Origin: PALSA-612 sp963773055
Lineage (GTDB): Bacteria > Actinomycetota > Thermoleophilia > Gaiellales > Gaiellaceae
Length of the DNA stretch: 64,000 nucleotides
Direction of reading: 5' to 3'
Assembly (NCBI GenBank): GCA_963773055.1
Contig: CAVYZL010000006.1
Location: 1,994,825 to 2,058,824, forward strand
The translations under genes were made by a program, and so were the position numbers. The notes below the pieces were generated by a model that saw only the letters and a program-made list of their open reading frames with translations, did not search any database and was not told the origin of the DNA. This document shows positions 51,882-60,214 of the stretch, piece by piece. How positions within the stretch are numbered: position 1 is the stretch's first letter; each line of letters begins with the position of its first letter.

Positions 51882-53608
51882 GGGATCTCCGCGCGAAGAG
51901 TCCTTGGCCCCGCGTCGAGCGTGCCCCCTAAAGCGCCGATGCGGTCGGCGAGATGCACGAGTTCGGAGCTGCGCTTCGCGCCGTCGTCGTGCACCTTGAC
52001 GAGGAGGCGCTCGCCGTCGCGGTAGACCGTGATTCCGAGGAAGGTCGCGCCCCTCTCGGCCGCGTCCTCGACCGCCTCCGCCGCCGTCACATAGGCGGCG
52101 GTCTCGACGGGAGCCGCGTAGCGCTCCTGGGACACGTCGCCGAGCTCGACCGGCAGCGGAGCCACGTCGGCCAACGTGGCAAGCGCGGCTGCGAGACCGG
52201 CCTCCGTCAACGCGGCCGGATAGATGCCGTGGGCCAGGTCGCGCAGCTGGTCGAGGGCGCCTTGAGCCTCATCGGAGGCCGAGGCAAGCAGTGCTGCCAA
52301 TTCCGAATCGCCAACGGCCGGGGCGGTGCGTGCGAGGCGCAGGTCGTAGGAGAGAGCCAAGAGGCTCTGCTGAGCCCCGTCGTGGAGGTCACGCTCTAGG
52401 CGTCGCCTCTCTGCGTCACCCGCGTCCACAATGCGCGCACGCGAGGCGCGGAGTTCCTCGAGACGAGCTCTCACCTCGGCCTGGAGTTGCTCGTTCTCGA
52501 CTGCGAGACGAGCGGCAGTCAAGACCTCCTCGACAAGGCCGAACTGGTCGAGCAAGCGCTCGTCGTGGACAAGAACGGCAATGGGTGTTTCGCCGCGGAC
52601 GACAGGGGTGACGGCACGGCCGGGGCTGCTATCGACCTCGGTCGGGCGGCCTGCGGCATCGACGTAGGTTCCGGTCTCCGGCCGACGGTACGCAAGCTCG
52701 AGGGCCGGATCGCCGAGCGCCTCGGCGAGGGCATCCCGCACGGCCCCCGGCCTGGGCATCTGACCCAGCTCCACGACGTAGCGTGCGACGGACGCTCGCG
52801 CCTGCCGTTCCCTGAGCAGCGTCAAGCCAACGCCGAGCGCGAAGGCAGCGAGCGCGGCCGCCTCGTAACGCCAGAGTCGCTGGTCGAGAGAATCGTTACC
52901 CAAGATCCCGCGTGCCAACGCGTGTTGGAAGTCCCACGCGACGAGTGCCAGGTACGCGGTTGCTGGCACGAGGACGGGAAACACTGCGGCCGCGGCGTGT
53001 GAAGAGCGGAAGAGGCGCCACAGCAGCAGAACGCCCACGGCCGCCAACCAGCAAATCCCGGCGCGAAGTCCGTAGCGGTTGAAGGTGTCGAAGAGCCCGT
53101 CATCGCCCGTGACGAGTACGAGGTTTGGAGGACACTGAAAGCAGCCCGTCGCCTTCGGGTCGAAGACCGCCATCGGCAGCAGGCCGAGGAGGAGAATCGC
53201 CCCCGCATAGGAGAAGGCCACAACGACGACCTCGAGGCGCGACCGCAGCTTGCCCGTCGGGTACGCAAGCGCCGCGTGAGCCACGAGCGGAACACAGGCG
53301 ACGAAACCGACGAGGCCCACGGTAAAAGCGAGCGCGGCACCGACTCTGGGGTTGCTCAACTCCGGCAGGAACCACGCGAGGCCGGCCGCGACGAGCAGGA
53401 TGCCGAACCGATTGGTCCGGTGGCGCGCGCGAAAGAGGAGACCTGCCGCGACGAGCGACCATCCGGCGCCCAGCTCGGCAATCCCCGCGAGCGTCGACGT
53501 GCCTCCGAACGAGTTGACTGGGTGCTGTCTCGCAACCACGAGGGTCAGGATCCCCAGACCTACGGCGAGCGATACAAGCGCGATCCAGCCATTCCGCGCG
53601 AGCGTCAT
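51872..53608 (-). CDS. NarL-type sensor kinase with intact His and degenerate ATP site
   Basis: A 578-residue membrane kinase with about seven or eight N-terminal helices (residues ~8-265), a GAF-like linker and a coiled coil. The HisKA_3 box ERRRLERDLHDGAQQSL has phosphoacceptor H409. The catalytic domain departs from consensus: the N-box reads EAVEDAAERGA (D515 in place of Asn, basic His missing), the G1 box reads DDGAKRSS in place of DDGxG, and the second glycine-rich box is ELVHLADR. ATP binding may therefore be lost. It is divergent from the DctP gene and overlaps the response regulator. Confidence 0.82.
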   Translation of the reverse strand: MTLARNGWIALVSLAVGLGILTLVVARQHPVNSFGGTSTLAGIAELGAGWSLVAAGLLFRARHRTNRFGILLVAAGLAWFLPELSNPRVGAALAFTVGLVGFVACVPLVAHAALAYPTGKLRSRLEVVVVAFSYAGAILLLGLLPMAVFDPKATGCFQCPPNLVLVTGDDGLFDTFNRYGLRAGICWLAAVGVLLLWRLFRSSHAAAAVFPVLVPATAYLALVAWDFQHALARGILGNDSLDQRLWRYEAAALAAFALGVGLTLLRERQARASVARYVVELGQMPRPGAVRDALAEALGDPALELAYRRPETGTYVDAAGRPTEVDSSPGRAVTPVVRGETPIAVLVHDERLLDQFGLVEEVLTAARLAVENEQLQAEVRARLEELRASRARIVDAGDAERRRLERDLHDGAQQSLLALSYDLRLARTAPAVGDSELAALLASASDEAQGALDQLRDLAHGIYPAALTEAGLAAALATLADVAPLPVELGDVSQERYAAPVETAAYVTAAEAVEDAAERGATFLGITVYRDGERLLVKVHDDGAKRSSELVHLADRIGALGGTLDAGPRTLRAEIPCA

Positions 53609-53610
53609 GC

Positions 53611-53637
53611 GCCAATCGTCGCACACGCCTGATTGGC
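53611..53637. promoter_or_regulatory. Inverted repeat between kinase and DctP genes
   Basis: GCCAATC and GATTGGC form perfect 7-base arms 13 bases apart (20 bases centre to centre), in the 76-bp region between the divergent kinase and DctP-like genes. The spacing suits a dimeric LuxR/NarL-type regulator such as the one encoded next door; this is inference. Confidence 0.5.
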
Positions 53638-53684
53638 CTACTGACCGAGATCTGCTGCGGAGTGGTGAAGCGAGTCGTACAGTC

Positions 53685-54776
53685 ATGGCGATGCGACTCA
53701 TCTGGCTTGCGCTACCAGCGCTCGCTCTCGCCGCCGCCGGCTGTGGCGGCTTCACGAAGGCGGGCGGAACGAGCCGACATACCGTCGTCCTCACGATCGC
53801 TAATCACGAGACAGGCGACCGCGATCTGAAGGAGTACATCTCGGCTGTCAGCCGCCTGTCGGACGGGTCGGTGAGGTTGGAACTCGAGGGAGGGTGGCGG
53901 GCGCAGGACATCGACTACGACCGCGGGACGGTCGCCGACGTCCGGGCCGGGAAAGTCGACCTCGCGAAGGTTGCCGTGCGCTCCTTCGACGAGCTCGGCG
54001 CCGACGGTTTCGAGGCCGTGAGCGCACCGTTTCTCGTCGACGGGCTCGCGCTCGAGCGGAGGCTGCTCGCGAGTCGGTTGCCCAACAAGATGCTTCTCGC
54101 CATCGGCCCTTTGGGCGTCGAGGGATTGGCGATGCTTCCGGGGGAGCTGCGCAGGCCTTTCGGCCTGACGCGCCGCCTGCTGAAGTCCTCCGACTACCCT
54201 GGCGCCGTGATCGGGATTGGGCCGTCGCTCCTCTCGGCGAGGACGTTCCGGGCCCTAGGCGCCACCCCTCGCGGGTATCTCTCAAGGGAGCTACCGCCCT
54301 TCGTGTTCGACGGCGCGGAGCTCGACCTCGCCACGCTCGAGCGTGACGGGTACGACATCAACGGCTCATCGATCACGGCAAACGTCGCTTTTTGGCCAAA
54401 GGTGTTCTCTGTGGTCGCCAACCGAATGATGCTCACGAAGCTGACAGCGGCACAGCGCGACATCCTTCGTACGGCCGGACGCGAGGCGCTGGGTGCTGCG
54501 ATCGCCCGCCTGCACAACAAGGATCGTGTCGAGGCTGGCACTCTCTGCCGGCGTGGGCGCGTGACCTTCGTCACCGCCACACCCCCGCAGCTTGCCGCGC
54601 TTCGCGCAGCTGTCCGTCCCGTCTATGCCCAGCTCGAGCTCGACCGGCAAACGGGGTCGTTCATTCGCGAGATCGAGGCGATGAAGCGCGGGTTGCGTCC
54701 GGACCGGGTGGTTCCTTGCTCCGAGCGCCTCCGCCTCGTCAGAAAGGGCAGTTTCCGCGCGCAAGCACCGCTGTGA
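53685..54776 (+). CDS. DctP-like extracytoplasmic solute-binding lipoprotein
   Basis: About 363 residues; start at 53685 or the ATG at 53691. A lipoprotein signal (LALAAAGCGG) leads into a TRAP-type (DctP) binding fold: TVVLTIANHETGDRDLKEYISAVSRLS, a strand with VDLAKVAVRSFDEL, then SAPFLVDGLALERRLL and the late helix WPKVFSVVANRMMLTKL. No TRAP membrane subunits are present. It sits between two sensor kinases, so a ligand-sensing accessory role is more likely than transport. Confidence 0.72.
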   Translation: MAMRLIWLALPALALAAAGCGGFTKAGGTSRHTVVLTIANHETGDRDLKEYISAVSRLSDGSVRLELEGGWRAQDIDYDRGTVADVRAGKVDLAKVAVRSFDELGADGFEAVSAPFLVDGLALERRLLASRLPNKMLLAIGPLGVEGLAMLPGELRRPFGLTRRLLKSSDYPGAVIGIGPSLLSARTFRALGATPRGYLSRELPPFVFDGAELDLATLERDGYDINGSSITANVAFWPKVFSVVANRMMLTKLTAAQRDILRTAGREALGAAIARLHNKDRVEAGTLCRRGRVTFVTATPPQLAALRAAVRPVYAQLELDRQTGSFIREIEAMKRGLRPDRVVPCSERLRLVRKGSFRAQAPL

Positions 54777-55069
54777 CGCCGATCGATGGCATCTGGGAGA
54801 TGACGGCGAGCCGCGCCGTAGCCGGCGACGTAGACGCAGGTCGCTACCGCATGATCCTGAGGCGGGGACGCATGCTCGCGATACGTCCGTGGCCGGACAC
54901 GGGTACGTTCAGCGTCCGAGGTGACACGGTCTTCTTCCGGTCCGCCGACGGCGTCGGCGTCTACCGCTGGAACGTGTTTCGCGACACCCTGACCCTTCGG
55001 TACATCCCGGGCAGGAAGATAGGTGCTCCGAATCCGACCTTCGCGCCATGGCATCGCGTGGGTAGCTGA
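54773..55069 (+). CDS. Small protein coupled to the DctP gene
   Basis: A 98-residue protein with a GTG start overlapping the DctP stop (GTGA). The sequence suggests a small beta-barrel: GIWEMTASRAVAGDVDAGRYRMILRRGRML, then GTFSVRGDTVFFRSADGVGVYRWNVF. It resembles the terminal beta-rich module sometimes seen next to such binding proteins, but I do not recognise a family. No signal peptide is evident, which is odd for a partner of a lipoprotein. Confidence 0.55.
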   Translation: MTPIDGIWEMTASRAVAGDVDAGRYRMILRRGRMLAIRPWPDTGTFSVRGDTVFFRSADGVGVYRWNVFRDTLTLRYIPGRKIGAPNPTFAPWHRVGS

Positions 55070-55075
55070 ACCTTC

Positions 55076-56713
55076 TCAGTTGAGCGGTAGCTCGGCGACG
55101 ACTCGCGTGCCGCCGCCGGTCGGGCTCGTCACGCTTAGCCGTCCTCCCAGCGCCTGCACCCGGTCGGCGAGGCCCCTGAGGCCCGAACCGCCCTGGAGCG
55201 TGGCGCCACCGCGACCGTCGTCGCGAACCGAGACGTTGAGACTGCCGTCGACCTCCTCGACGTCGATCTGGGCGCGCGAGGCGGCCGCGTGCTTGCCGGC
55301 GTTCGCCAACGCCTCGGAACAGACGAAGTACGCCGCCGCCTCGATCGGCGGGGCAAATCGAACATCCGGGACTGCCAGCTCGACCGGCAGGGCGCTGCGA
55401 TCGGCGAGCTCGCGCAGCGCGGCGAGGAGGCCGCCGTCGATAAGGACGCGCGGGTGAATGCCTCGAGCAAACTCATGAAGCTCCGAGCGCGTCCGCTCGA
55501 GCCTTGTCTGCGTTTGGGCGAGCGTCGTTCCCCCACCCCCTGTGGCGCGAGCCGCGGCCTCCTCGAGCAGGGCCTCCACCGCCGCCAGGCGCCGCTCCGC
55601 GCCCTCGCGAAGCTCACGCTCTAAGCGTCTCCTCTCGGCGTCGCCCGCCTCCACGAGGCGCCGTCGGGATGCTTCGAGCTCGCCGACCTGGTGCCTGATC
55701 TCCGCCTGAAGGCGCGCATTGACGACGGCGATCCGCGCCGCGGCAGCGACCGCCTCGACGAGCTCGGGATCGGCAAGTACTCCGGTGTCGTGAACGAGTT
55801 CGGCCACAGGCTCGTCGCTGTCGCGGACGATCGTGGCGCGACGGTCACCAGCCTCGGCCAGCTCGATCTCGTGCCCCTGGTCGTCGACGTAGACGCCGCG
55901 GTCCGCCAGTCGATAGCCGACTACCAGAGAGTTGTCACCGAGCGCTCTGGCGAGGTAATCGCGCAGCGTGCCGGGCCCGGCAGCCTGACCGAGGTCCACG
56001 ACGAGACCGGTAACGGTCGCCTGTGTCCAACGAGCGAGCACGAGGTCGAGCGTGAGGCCGACAGCTATCCCCGCGACCACGACCATGTAGGCCCAGAGAA
56101 TGGCTCGGTCCAGCGAAGGGCTCGACCCTTCGAGCCGTGCCATCCCGGCGACGAGCAGGACGGCCGCAAAGGCAATGCTGCCCACGGCTGCCGGCAGGCG
56201 CGCCCGGCGCTGCGGGCCGGAAGCGCGAAGAAACCGCCTCATACCGACGACGAGGACGACAGACGCGAGCACGATTTCGGCCTCCGCCGTCTCGCCGATA
56301 TCCGCAATCGCCGAGACCCCGTACGCGAGCACGACGGCGGCCCGCTCGGTCCACCCGTCGAGACGCCCGCTCGGGTACGACAGGAGGGCCTGCACGAGCA
56401 GCCCTCGATGGAGGGTGAGGAAGAGAGCGCCGAAGTCTGCGTAGCCGGACCGGCCCGAAGCAGCGAACGTGCCCAGGTACCAGGTCAGGCCCGACAGCGC
56501 GAGGAGGAGGCCCGTCCGGCTCTCCGGTCGCCGGGACGAGGCCACGACCCCGCAGCCGATAAGTACCAGCCCGACGACGAAATCCGCGACCGCGAGCCGG
56601 ATCTCTGCTGCCGAGGCGGCTTCCTCGAATGGCCCGCGCCTCAGCGCTGCCCACTCGGCGTAGAGGCCCAGCGCGATGCCCGCCGGGAGGAGCGTGACGC
56701 GAACCGTGCGCAC
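55076..56713 (-). CDS. Sensor kinase lacking the phosphoacceptor His, ATP site intact
   Basis: A 545-residue membrane protein built like the kinase at 51.9-53.6 kb: six or seven N-terminal helices, the same GAF-like linker (WTQATVTGLVVDLGQAAGPGTLRDYLARALGD) and coiled coil. In the HisKA_3 box the His is replaced: ERRRLERELREGAERRL, with R369 at the phosphoacceptor position. The catalytic domain is canonical: N-box SEALANAGKHA with N471, G1 VRDDGRGGA, G2 GLRGLADR, final GGGT. It can probably bind ATP but cannot autophosphorylate at the usual site. GTG start overlaps the receiver-gene stop by one base. Confidence 0.83.
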   Translation of the reverse strand: MRTVRVTLLPAGIALGLYAEWAALRRGPFEEAASAAEIRLAVADFVVGLVLIGCGVVASSRRPESRTGLLLALSGLTWYLGTFAASGRSGYADFGALFLTLHRGLLVQALLSYPSGRLDGWTERAAVVLAYGVSAIADIGETAEAEIVLASVVLVVGMRRFLRASGPQRRARLPAAVGSIAFAAVLLVAGMARLEGSSPSLDRAILWAYMVVVAGIAVGLTLDLVLARWTQATVTGLVVDLGQAAGPGTLRDYLARALGDNSLVVGYRLADRGVYVDDQGHEIELAEAGDRRATIVRDSDEPVAELVHDTGVLADPELVEAVAAAARIAVVNARLQAEIRHQVGELEASRRRLVEAGDAERRRLERELREGAERRLAAVEALLEEAAARATGGGGTTLAQTQTRLERTRSELHEFARGIHPRVLIDGGLLAALRELADRSALPVELAVPDVRFAPPIEAAAYFVCSEALANAGKHAAASRAQIDVEEVDGSLNVSVRDDGRGGATLQGGSGLRGLADRVQALGGRLSVTSPTGGGTRVVAELPLN

Positions 56714-57120
56714 TACCCGACGAGCGCGCGCAGAGCAGGTCCGGTCAGCTCGCGCTTCGAGATGAACCCCTGCGCCGGCACGGCCTGGACGCGCGGGCCG
56801 TACGCGGACGCCTCGCGGCTGGAGATGAGCACGATGCGCGGCGGCTCTGGTAGCGCAGCCAGCCGTTCCGCCACCGCGAAGCCGTCCAGGTCCGGAAGCT
56901 GGACGTCCAGCAGCACGACCTCCGGCCGCAGGCTGTCGACAGCTGCGAGCGCGTCGACACCGCCCGCTACTGCGGCGACGATGTCGAATCCCTCCGACTC
57001 GAGCAGGGCGGTCGCGGATTCGCGAAAGCCGTCGTGGTCGTCGACGATGAGCACGCTGGTGCGCACACCGCGATGGTCGCAGAGGTCGCGCGCGAGCGCA
57101 TCGTGGCTAGCCCCAGTCAT
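56713..57120 (-). CDS. Stand-alone receiver-domain protein
   Basis: Up to 135 residues; the ATG at 57120 gives an 18-residue lead, while the GTG at 57066 starts right at the domain (RTSVLIVDDHDGF). Receiver features: DD pair, phosphoacceptor Asp in VVLLDVQLPDLDG, S in IVLISSRE, and Lys in FISKREL. There is no output domain. It is co-transcribed with the His-less kinase and could act as a phosphate sink or allosteric partner. Confidence 0.85.
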   Translation of the reverse strand: MTGASHDALARDLCDHRGVRTSVLIVDDHDGFRESATALLESEGFDIVAAVAGGVDALAAVDSLRPEVVLLDVQLPDLDGFAVAERLAALPEPPRIVLISSREASAYGPRVQAVPAQGFISKRELTGPALRALVG

Positions 57121-57169
57121 GCTTGCCGAATCCTCGCGCTACCACGGGTTGAAGATTGGTGCTGGCCGC

Positions 57170-57199
57170 GTTTTCCGTCTTCCCGGCGCCTTCTAGCCT
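57170..57199 (+). promoter_or_regulatory. Promoter-like element GTTTTCC-N16-CTAGCCT (copy 1)
   Basis: GTTTTCC at 57170-57176 and CTAGCCT at 57193-57199, followed by CGGT, lie 42 bases before the start of the secreted-protein gene at 57242. The same two boxes at the same 16-base spacing, also followed by CGGT, precede the gene at 58085. Shared boxes in otherwise unlike DNA suggest a common alternative sigma factor. Confidence 0.55.
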
Positions 57200-57241
57200 C
57201 GGTCGGCACGTGTCATCAACCGACCGCGAAGGGAGAAAAGC

Positions 57242-57823
57242 ATGCGCAAGTGGAGGACACTCAAGCCGCCGCGGGTATTCGTCGCGCTCGCGGCGACAGC
57301 GGCGCTCGCAGTCGCGCTGCCCGCGCTCGGCCTCGCGGGGTCGCCGGTGGTGAACGATCACTTCAGCTTCACGAGCGACCCCTATCCGCACAGCTGGTGC
57401 GGAGTCGTCGACGGCACAGCTGTCGACAGCGTCGTCGAGCATTTCTGGCAGGACGCGAGTGGACAGTTCATCGACAACGTTCGCTTCACGTCGGTCTTCA
57501 CGGCAACCGGGAGCGGAAAGTCAGTCGAGTCCTCGGCAGCTACTACGACGAAGGTGAACGGTCCCATCGACAATGGAGACGGCACGTTCAGCTTCGTCGC
57601 CAGTAGCACCGGTTTGGTGCTGCAGTTCAAGATCCCGAACGGCCCCGTGCTCAAGGACGCCGATGGCAAGCCGCTCCGCGGCGCGGGCGAGCTCACTACC
57701 ACCGACATCTTCGATGCCGCGACCGGCGACTACATCACGACCACGGAATCGTGGCACGGCCCGCACCCGCTCCGAGAGGGAGTGGACATCTGCGGACCGT
57801 CGGTCGCCTATCTGACGTCGTAA
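57242..57823 (+). CDS. Secreted protein of unknown function
   Basis: A 193-residue protein with a signal peptide (residues ~12-32), then a beta-rich domain: HFSFTSDPYPHSWCGVVDGTAVDS, FTSVFTATGSGKS and ESWHGPHPLREGVDICG. Two Cys, one near each end of the domain, could form a disulphide. No family recognised. It uses a GGGAG site and is followed by an 11-bp-stem hairpin. Confidence 0.65.
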   Translation: MRKWRTLKPPRVFVALAATAALAVALPALGLAGSPVVNDHFSFTSDPYPHSWCGVVDGTAVDSVVEHFWQDASGQFIDNVRFTSVFTATGSGKSVESSAATTTKVNGPIDNGDGTFSFVASSTGLVLQFKIPNGPVLKDADGKPLRGAGELTTTDIFDAATGDYITTTESWHGPHPLREGVDICGPSVAYLTS

Positions 57824-57858
57824 GACGATCGCTTCACGATTCGACGTGCGGCAGATCT

Positions 57859-57885
57859 AGAGGGCGGCGTCATTCGCCGCCCTCT
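57859..57885 (+). terminator. Hairpin after the 57.2-kb secreted-protein gene
   Basis: AGAGGGCGGCG and CGCCGCCCTCT form a perfect 11-bp stem with the 5-base loop TCATT, 35 bases after the stop. No T tract. Confidence 0.7.
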
Positions 57886-57980
57886 CAGCCTCCAGCGACA
57901 GGTGGTCGCAAAGCCCGGAGCGATTTAGCCAACCAGAGGTTGGTGTTGTGGCTAGCCGCAATCCGGGCCGCACGAAGTTT

Positions 57981-58020
57981 GGGGCAGGCACCAAGCGAAG
58001 ACTGTTGCCTGCCCCGTTTT
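57981..58020 (+). terminator. Hairpin with T tract
   Basis: GGGGCAGGCA and TGCCTGCCCC form a perfect 10-bp stem around a 15-base loop, followed by GTTTT. The T tract is also the start of the next promoter-like element, so terminator and promoter overlap. Confidence 0.6.
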
Positions 58021-58045
58021 CCCGAGGAAGTTCCGCTCCTAGCCT
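58016..58045 (+). promoter_or_regulatory. Promoter-like element GTTTTCC-N16-CTAGCCT (copy 2)
   Basis: GTTTTCC at 58016-58022 and CTAGCCT at 58039-58045, followed by CGGT, end 39 bases before the GTG at 58085. Box sequence and 16-base spacing are identical to copy 1 upstream of 57242. Confidence 0.55.
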
Positions 58046-58084
58046 CGGTGGCGAACGTGGTCAACCGGAAGCGAAGGAGGAATC

Positions 58085-58297
58085 GTGAACAGGTTCAACG
58101 GCGTCTCGTTGTCCCTTCGGGAGCACTGGCCCCCCTACTTCGACATGGCGGAAGCGGAGGCATCGGTAGAGCCCGGGGGCCGGGACTGGGTGCGCGAGCT
58201 CCTCGAGGAGTTGACCTTGGTGAGCGCGGCGTGGACCGGCACTCCACTCTTTCCTCGGTCGAGTCGTTTCGACGAACACGAACGAAAGGGGCAGTAA
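58085..58297 (+). CDS. Small hypothetical protein upstream of beta-helix gene
   Basis: A 70-residue frame with GTG start five bases after a strong AAGGAGG site. It is rich in Glu and Trp with no signal peptide, and its TAA overlaps the next ATG (TAATG). The good ribosome site and coupling suggest it is translated, possibly as a leader for the next gene. No family recognised. Confidence 0.5.
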   Translation: MNRFNGVSLSLREHWPPYFDMAEAEASVEPGGRDWVRELLEELTLVSAAWTGTPLFPRSSRFDEHERKGQ

Positions 58298-59517
58298 TGA
58301 AGAGAGTAATCTTCATTCCAGAAGTGGGCAGGTTGGTCGCCGCGATCACGGTATTCGTCGCGTTCGTCTCTCTGGCGGCCGCAGGCTCGGCTCAGGCGCG
58401 GGCGGGCAGCGAGACGGTGGTGACCTGCGGGCAGACGCTGAAGGCAAGCGTTCGGCTCGCGAACGACCTCGTCGATTGCTCCGCCAACGGGCTCATCATC
58501 GGAGCGAACAACATCACGGTCGATCTCAACGGGCACACGATCGACGGCACGAACAAGGTCGACGGTATCGACGTGCAGAAACACGCGAACGTCAAGATCC
58601 TGAACGGCACGATCACGGACTTCTACTCCGCCGGCGTCGGCGTGTCCGGTTCCCGCGGGGTTGTTCTCCTCAAGCTGACCGTGCGCAAGATCGGCCTAGG
58701 CTGCAAGCAGGGGGACATCTGCACAGGCGTCCTCCTGGAGCAGTCAACGGGGGCGAGGATTGCCGAGAGCACGATCTCGAACGAGGTCCAGGCTTTCCAG
58801 GTCAACGGCATCGACGTGTTCTCCTCGCCCGGCGCGATCGTCGAGCGGAGCCACGTCGACCGGAACGCCGGCGCCGGCATCTCCGTCTTCCTGTCACCGA
58901 GGAGCCGCTTCGTCGGAAACGAGCTCGAAGGGAACAGGAAGGAGGGTCTCCACGTGAACGCGGGCTCGGACTCGACTCTGGTCACAGGCAATCAGGCCCG
59001 CGGCAACCGCACCGCCGGTATCGCGGTGGGGGCGAGCAGCAACCTCCGTGTGCTCGGCAACAGCGTCTCGGGTAACGCCGAGGTCGGGCTGCTTCTCTTC
59101 GATCTCCGCGACAGCCTCGCCCGCGGAAACAGGGCGAGCGGGAACGGCGTCGGCATCGTCCTCTACGGCGGGCAGGCCGGCGTCGCCCAGTTCGGAGGGA
59201 AGCACGCTGCCACGCACAACCAGCTTGTGGGGAATAAGGCGATGCAAAACGCGCGCGCAGGGGTCCTGGTGAGAGGGGACGGAGGCAAGGACGTGGCCGA
59301 CGACAACCTCCTCTCCGGCAACGTCGCGAACGGCAACGGCCGCGATGGAGGAATCGTCATCCAGGGTAAGGCGACCGGGAACAAGCTGCGCGGCAACAGT
59401 GCGAACGCCAACAAGGGACGTGGCATCACCGCCATCCGGGGGACGATCGACGCCGGCGGCAACCGGGCCCGCGGGAACAAGCGCAGTCCGCAGTGCCTAG
59501 GGGTGAGCTGCGGCTGA
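58297..59517 (+). CDS. Secreted right-handed beta-helix (NosD-like) protein
   Basis: A 406-residue protein with a signal peptide (residues ~12-36) followed by a long parallel beta-helix. This is visible as ~22-residue rungs with phrases such as GLIIGANNITVDLNGHTI, GIDVQKHANVKILNGTI, GNELEGNRKEGLHVNAGSD, VTGNQARGNRTAGIAVGASSN and LSGNVANGNGRDGGIVIQG. This is the PbH1/NosD/Beta_helix pattern. Many such proteins are polysaccharide-active or surface structural proteins; no catalytic Asp set typical of pectate lyases is obvious. It is co-transcribed with the 70-residue gene. Confidence 0.8.
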   Translation: MKRVIFIPEVGRLVAAITVFVAFVSLAAAGSAQARAGSETVVTCGQTLKASVRLANDLVDCSANGLIIGANNITVDLNGHTIDGTNKVDGIDVQKHANVKILNGTITDFYSAGVGVSGSRGVVLLKLTVRKIGLGCKQGDICTGVLLEQSTGARIAESTISNEVQAFQVNGIDVFSSPGAIVERSHVDRNAGAGISVFLSPRSRFVGNELEGNRKEGLHVNAGSDSTLVTGNQARGNRTAGIAVGASSNLRVLGNSVSGNAEVGLLLFDLRDSLARGNRASGNGVGIVLYGGQAGVAQFGGKHAATHNQLVGNKAMQNARAGVLVRGDGGKDVADDNLLSGNVANGNGRDGGIVIQGKATGNKLRGNSANANKGRGITAIRGTIDAGGNRARGNKRSPQCLGVSCG

Positions 59518-59664
59518 ACCGGATTGGTACCGCGGTTCATAGGGGCGCGATCACCCCACGGCGCAGCTGATTCAACAACGCCGCCCAACCTGCGAACACG
59601 GAGACCGAAGGGCGAGGCAGGCCTATGATCTCGCCGCACGAGCACTCAAAGCGAGGAGGGTCGG

Positions 59665-59955
59665 ATGCATGCCCGCGTGAACACCATCGTCGGCTCGCCG
59701 GATCAGGCCGAAGTCGGGATCAGCGACTTCAAAGAGAACGTCGCACCCTGGATCAAGCAAAACGGTGGAAGTGGTGGAATCCTGCTCATTGACCGAGAAA
59801 CGGGCAAAGCCCTAGGGATAACGCTCTGGCCTGACGAGGAGGCCATGCGGCAGAGCGAGGACGCCGCGAACGAGCATCGCCAAAGGGCCGCCGATGAGAT
59901 GGGCGGGCAAGCCCCGACAGTCGAGCGCTACGAAGTAGCCGTATTCGACGTCTAG
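59665..59955 (+). CDS. Small ABM-like dimeric alpha/beta-barrel protein
   Basis: A 96-residue protein (MHARVNTIVGSPDQAEVGISDFKENVAPWIKQ, then GILLIDRETGKALGITLWPDEEAMRQS and a final strand VERYEVAVFDV). The helix/strand order and ending match the ABM-like fold of the protein at 46272-46562. A GAGG site precedes it. Function unknown; such proteins often bind haem-like or small aromatic compounds. Confidence 0.6.
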   Translation: MHARVNTIVGSPDQAEVGISDFKENVAPWIKQNGGSGGILLIDRETGKALGITLWPDEEAMRQSEDAANEHRQRAADEMGGQAPTVERYEVAVFDV

Positions 59956-60214
59956 AACTGGGCGTGGGCGCGCAGGCGGTCAGCGCTCCGCTCTGGCCCA
60001 GCGCGCAAGGGCGGGGCGCATCTGGCTCCGCCCTCCGTTCGCCGCGCTCTCCTGCGTCCTCCCGCGAAGGACGATCGATGCCCGCCTCGTTAGATACCTG
60101 GCCGCCTCGGGGCGGAGGAGCCCGATGGGCGCCGTTTACGCAGCGGGCACAACGAAGGCTTCGAGGCGACCGCTGCTGATGTTCGTTTCCAGCCAACTCA
60201 TTGTCTGCCGTGCG

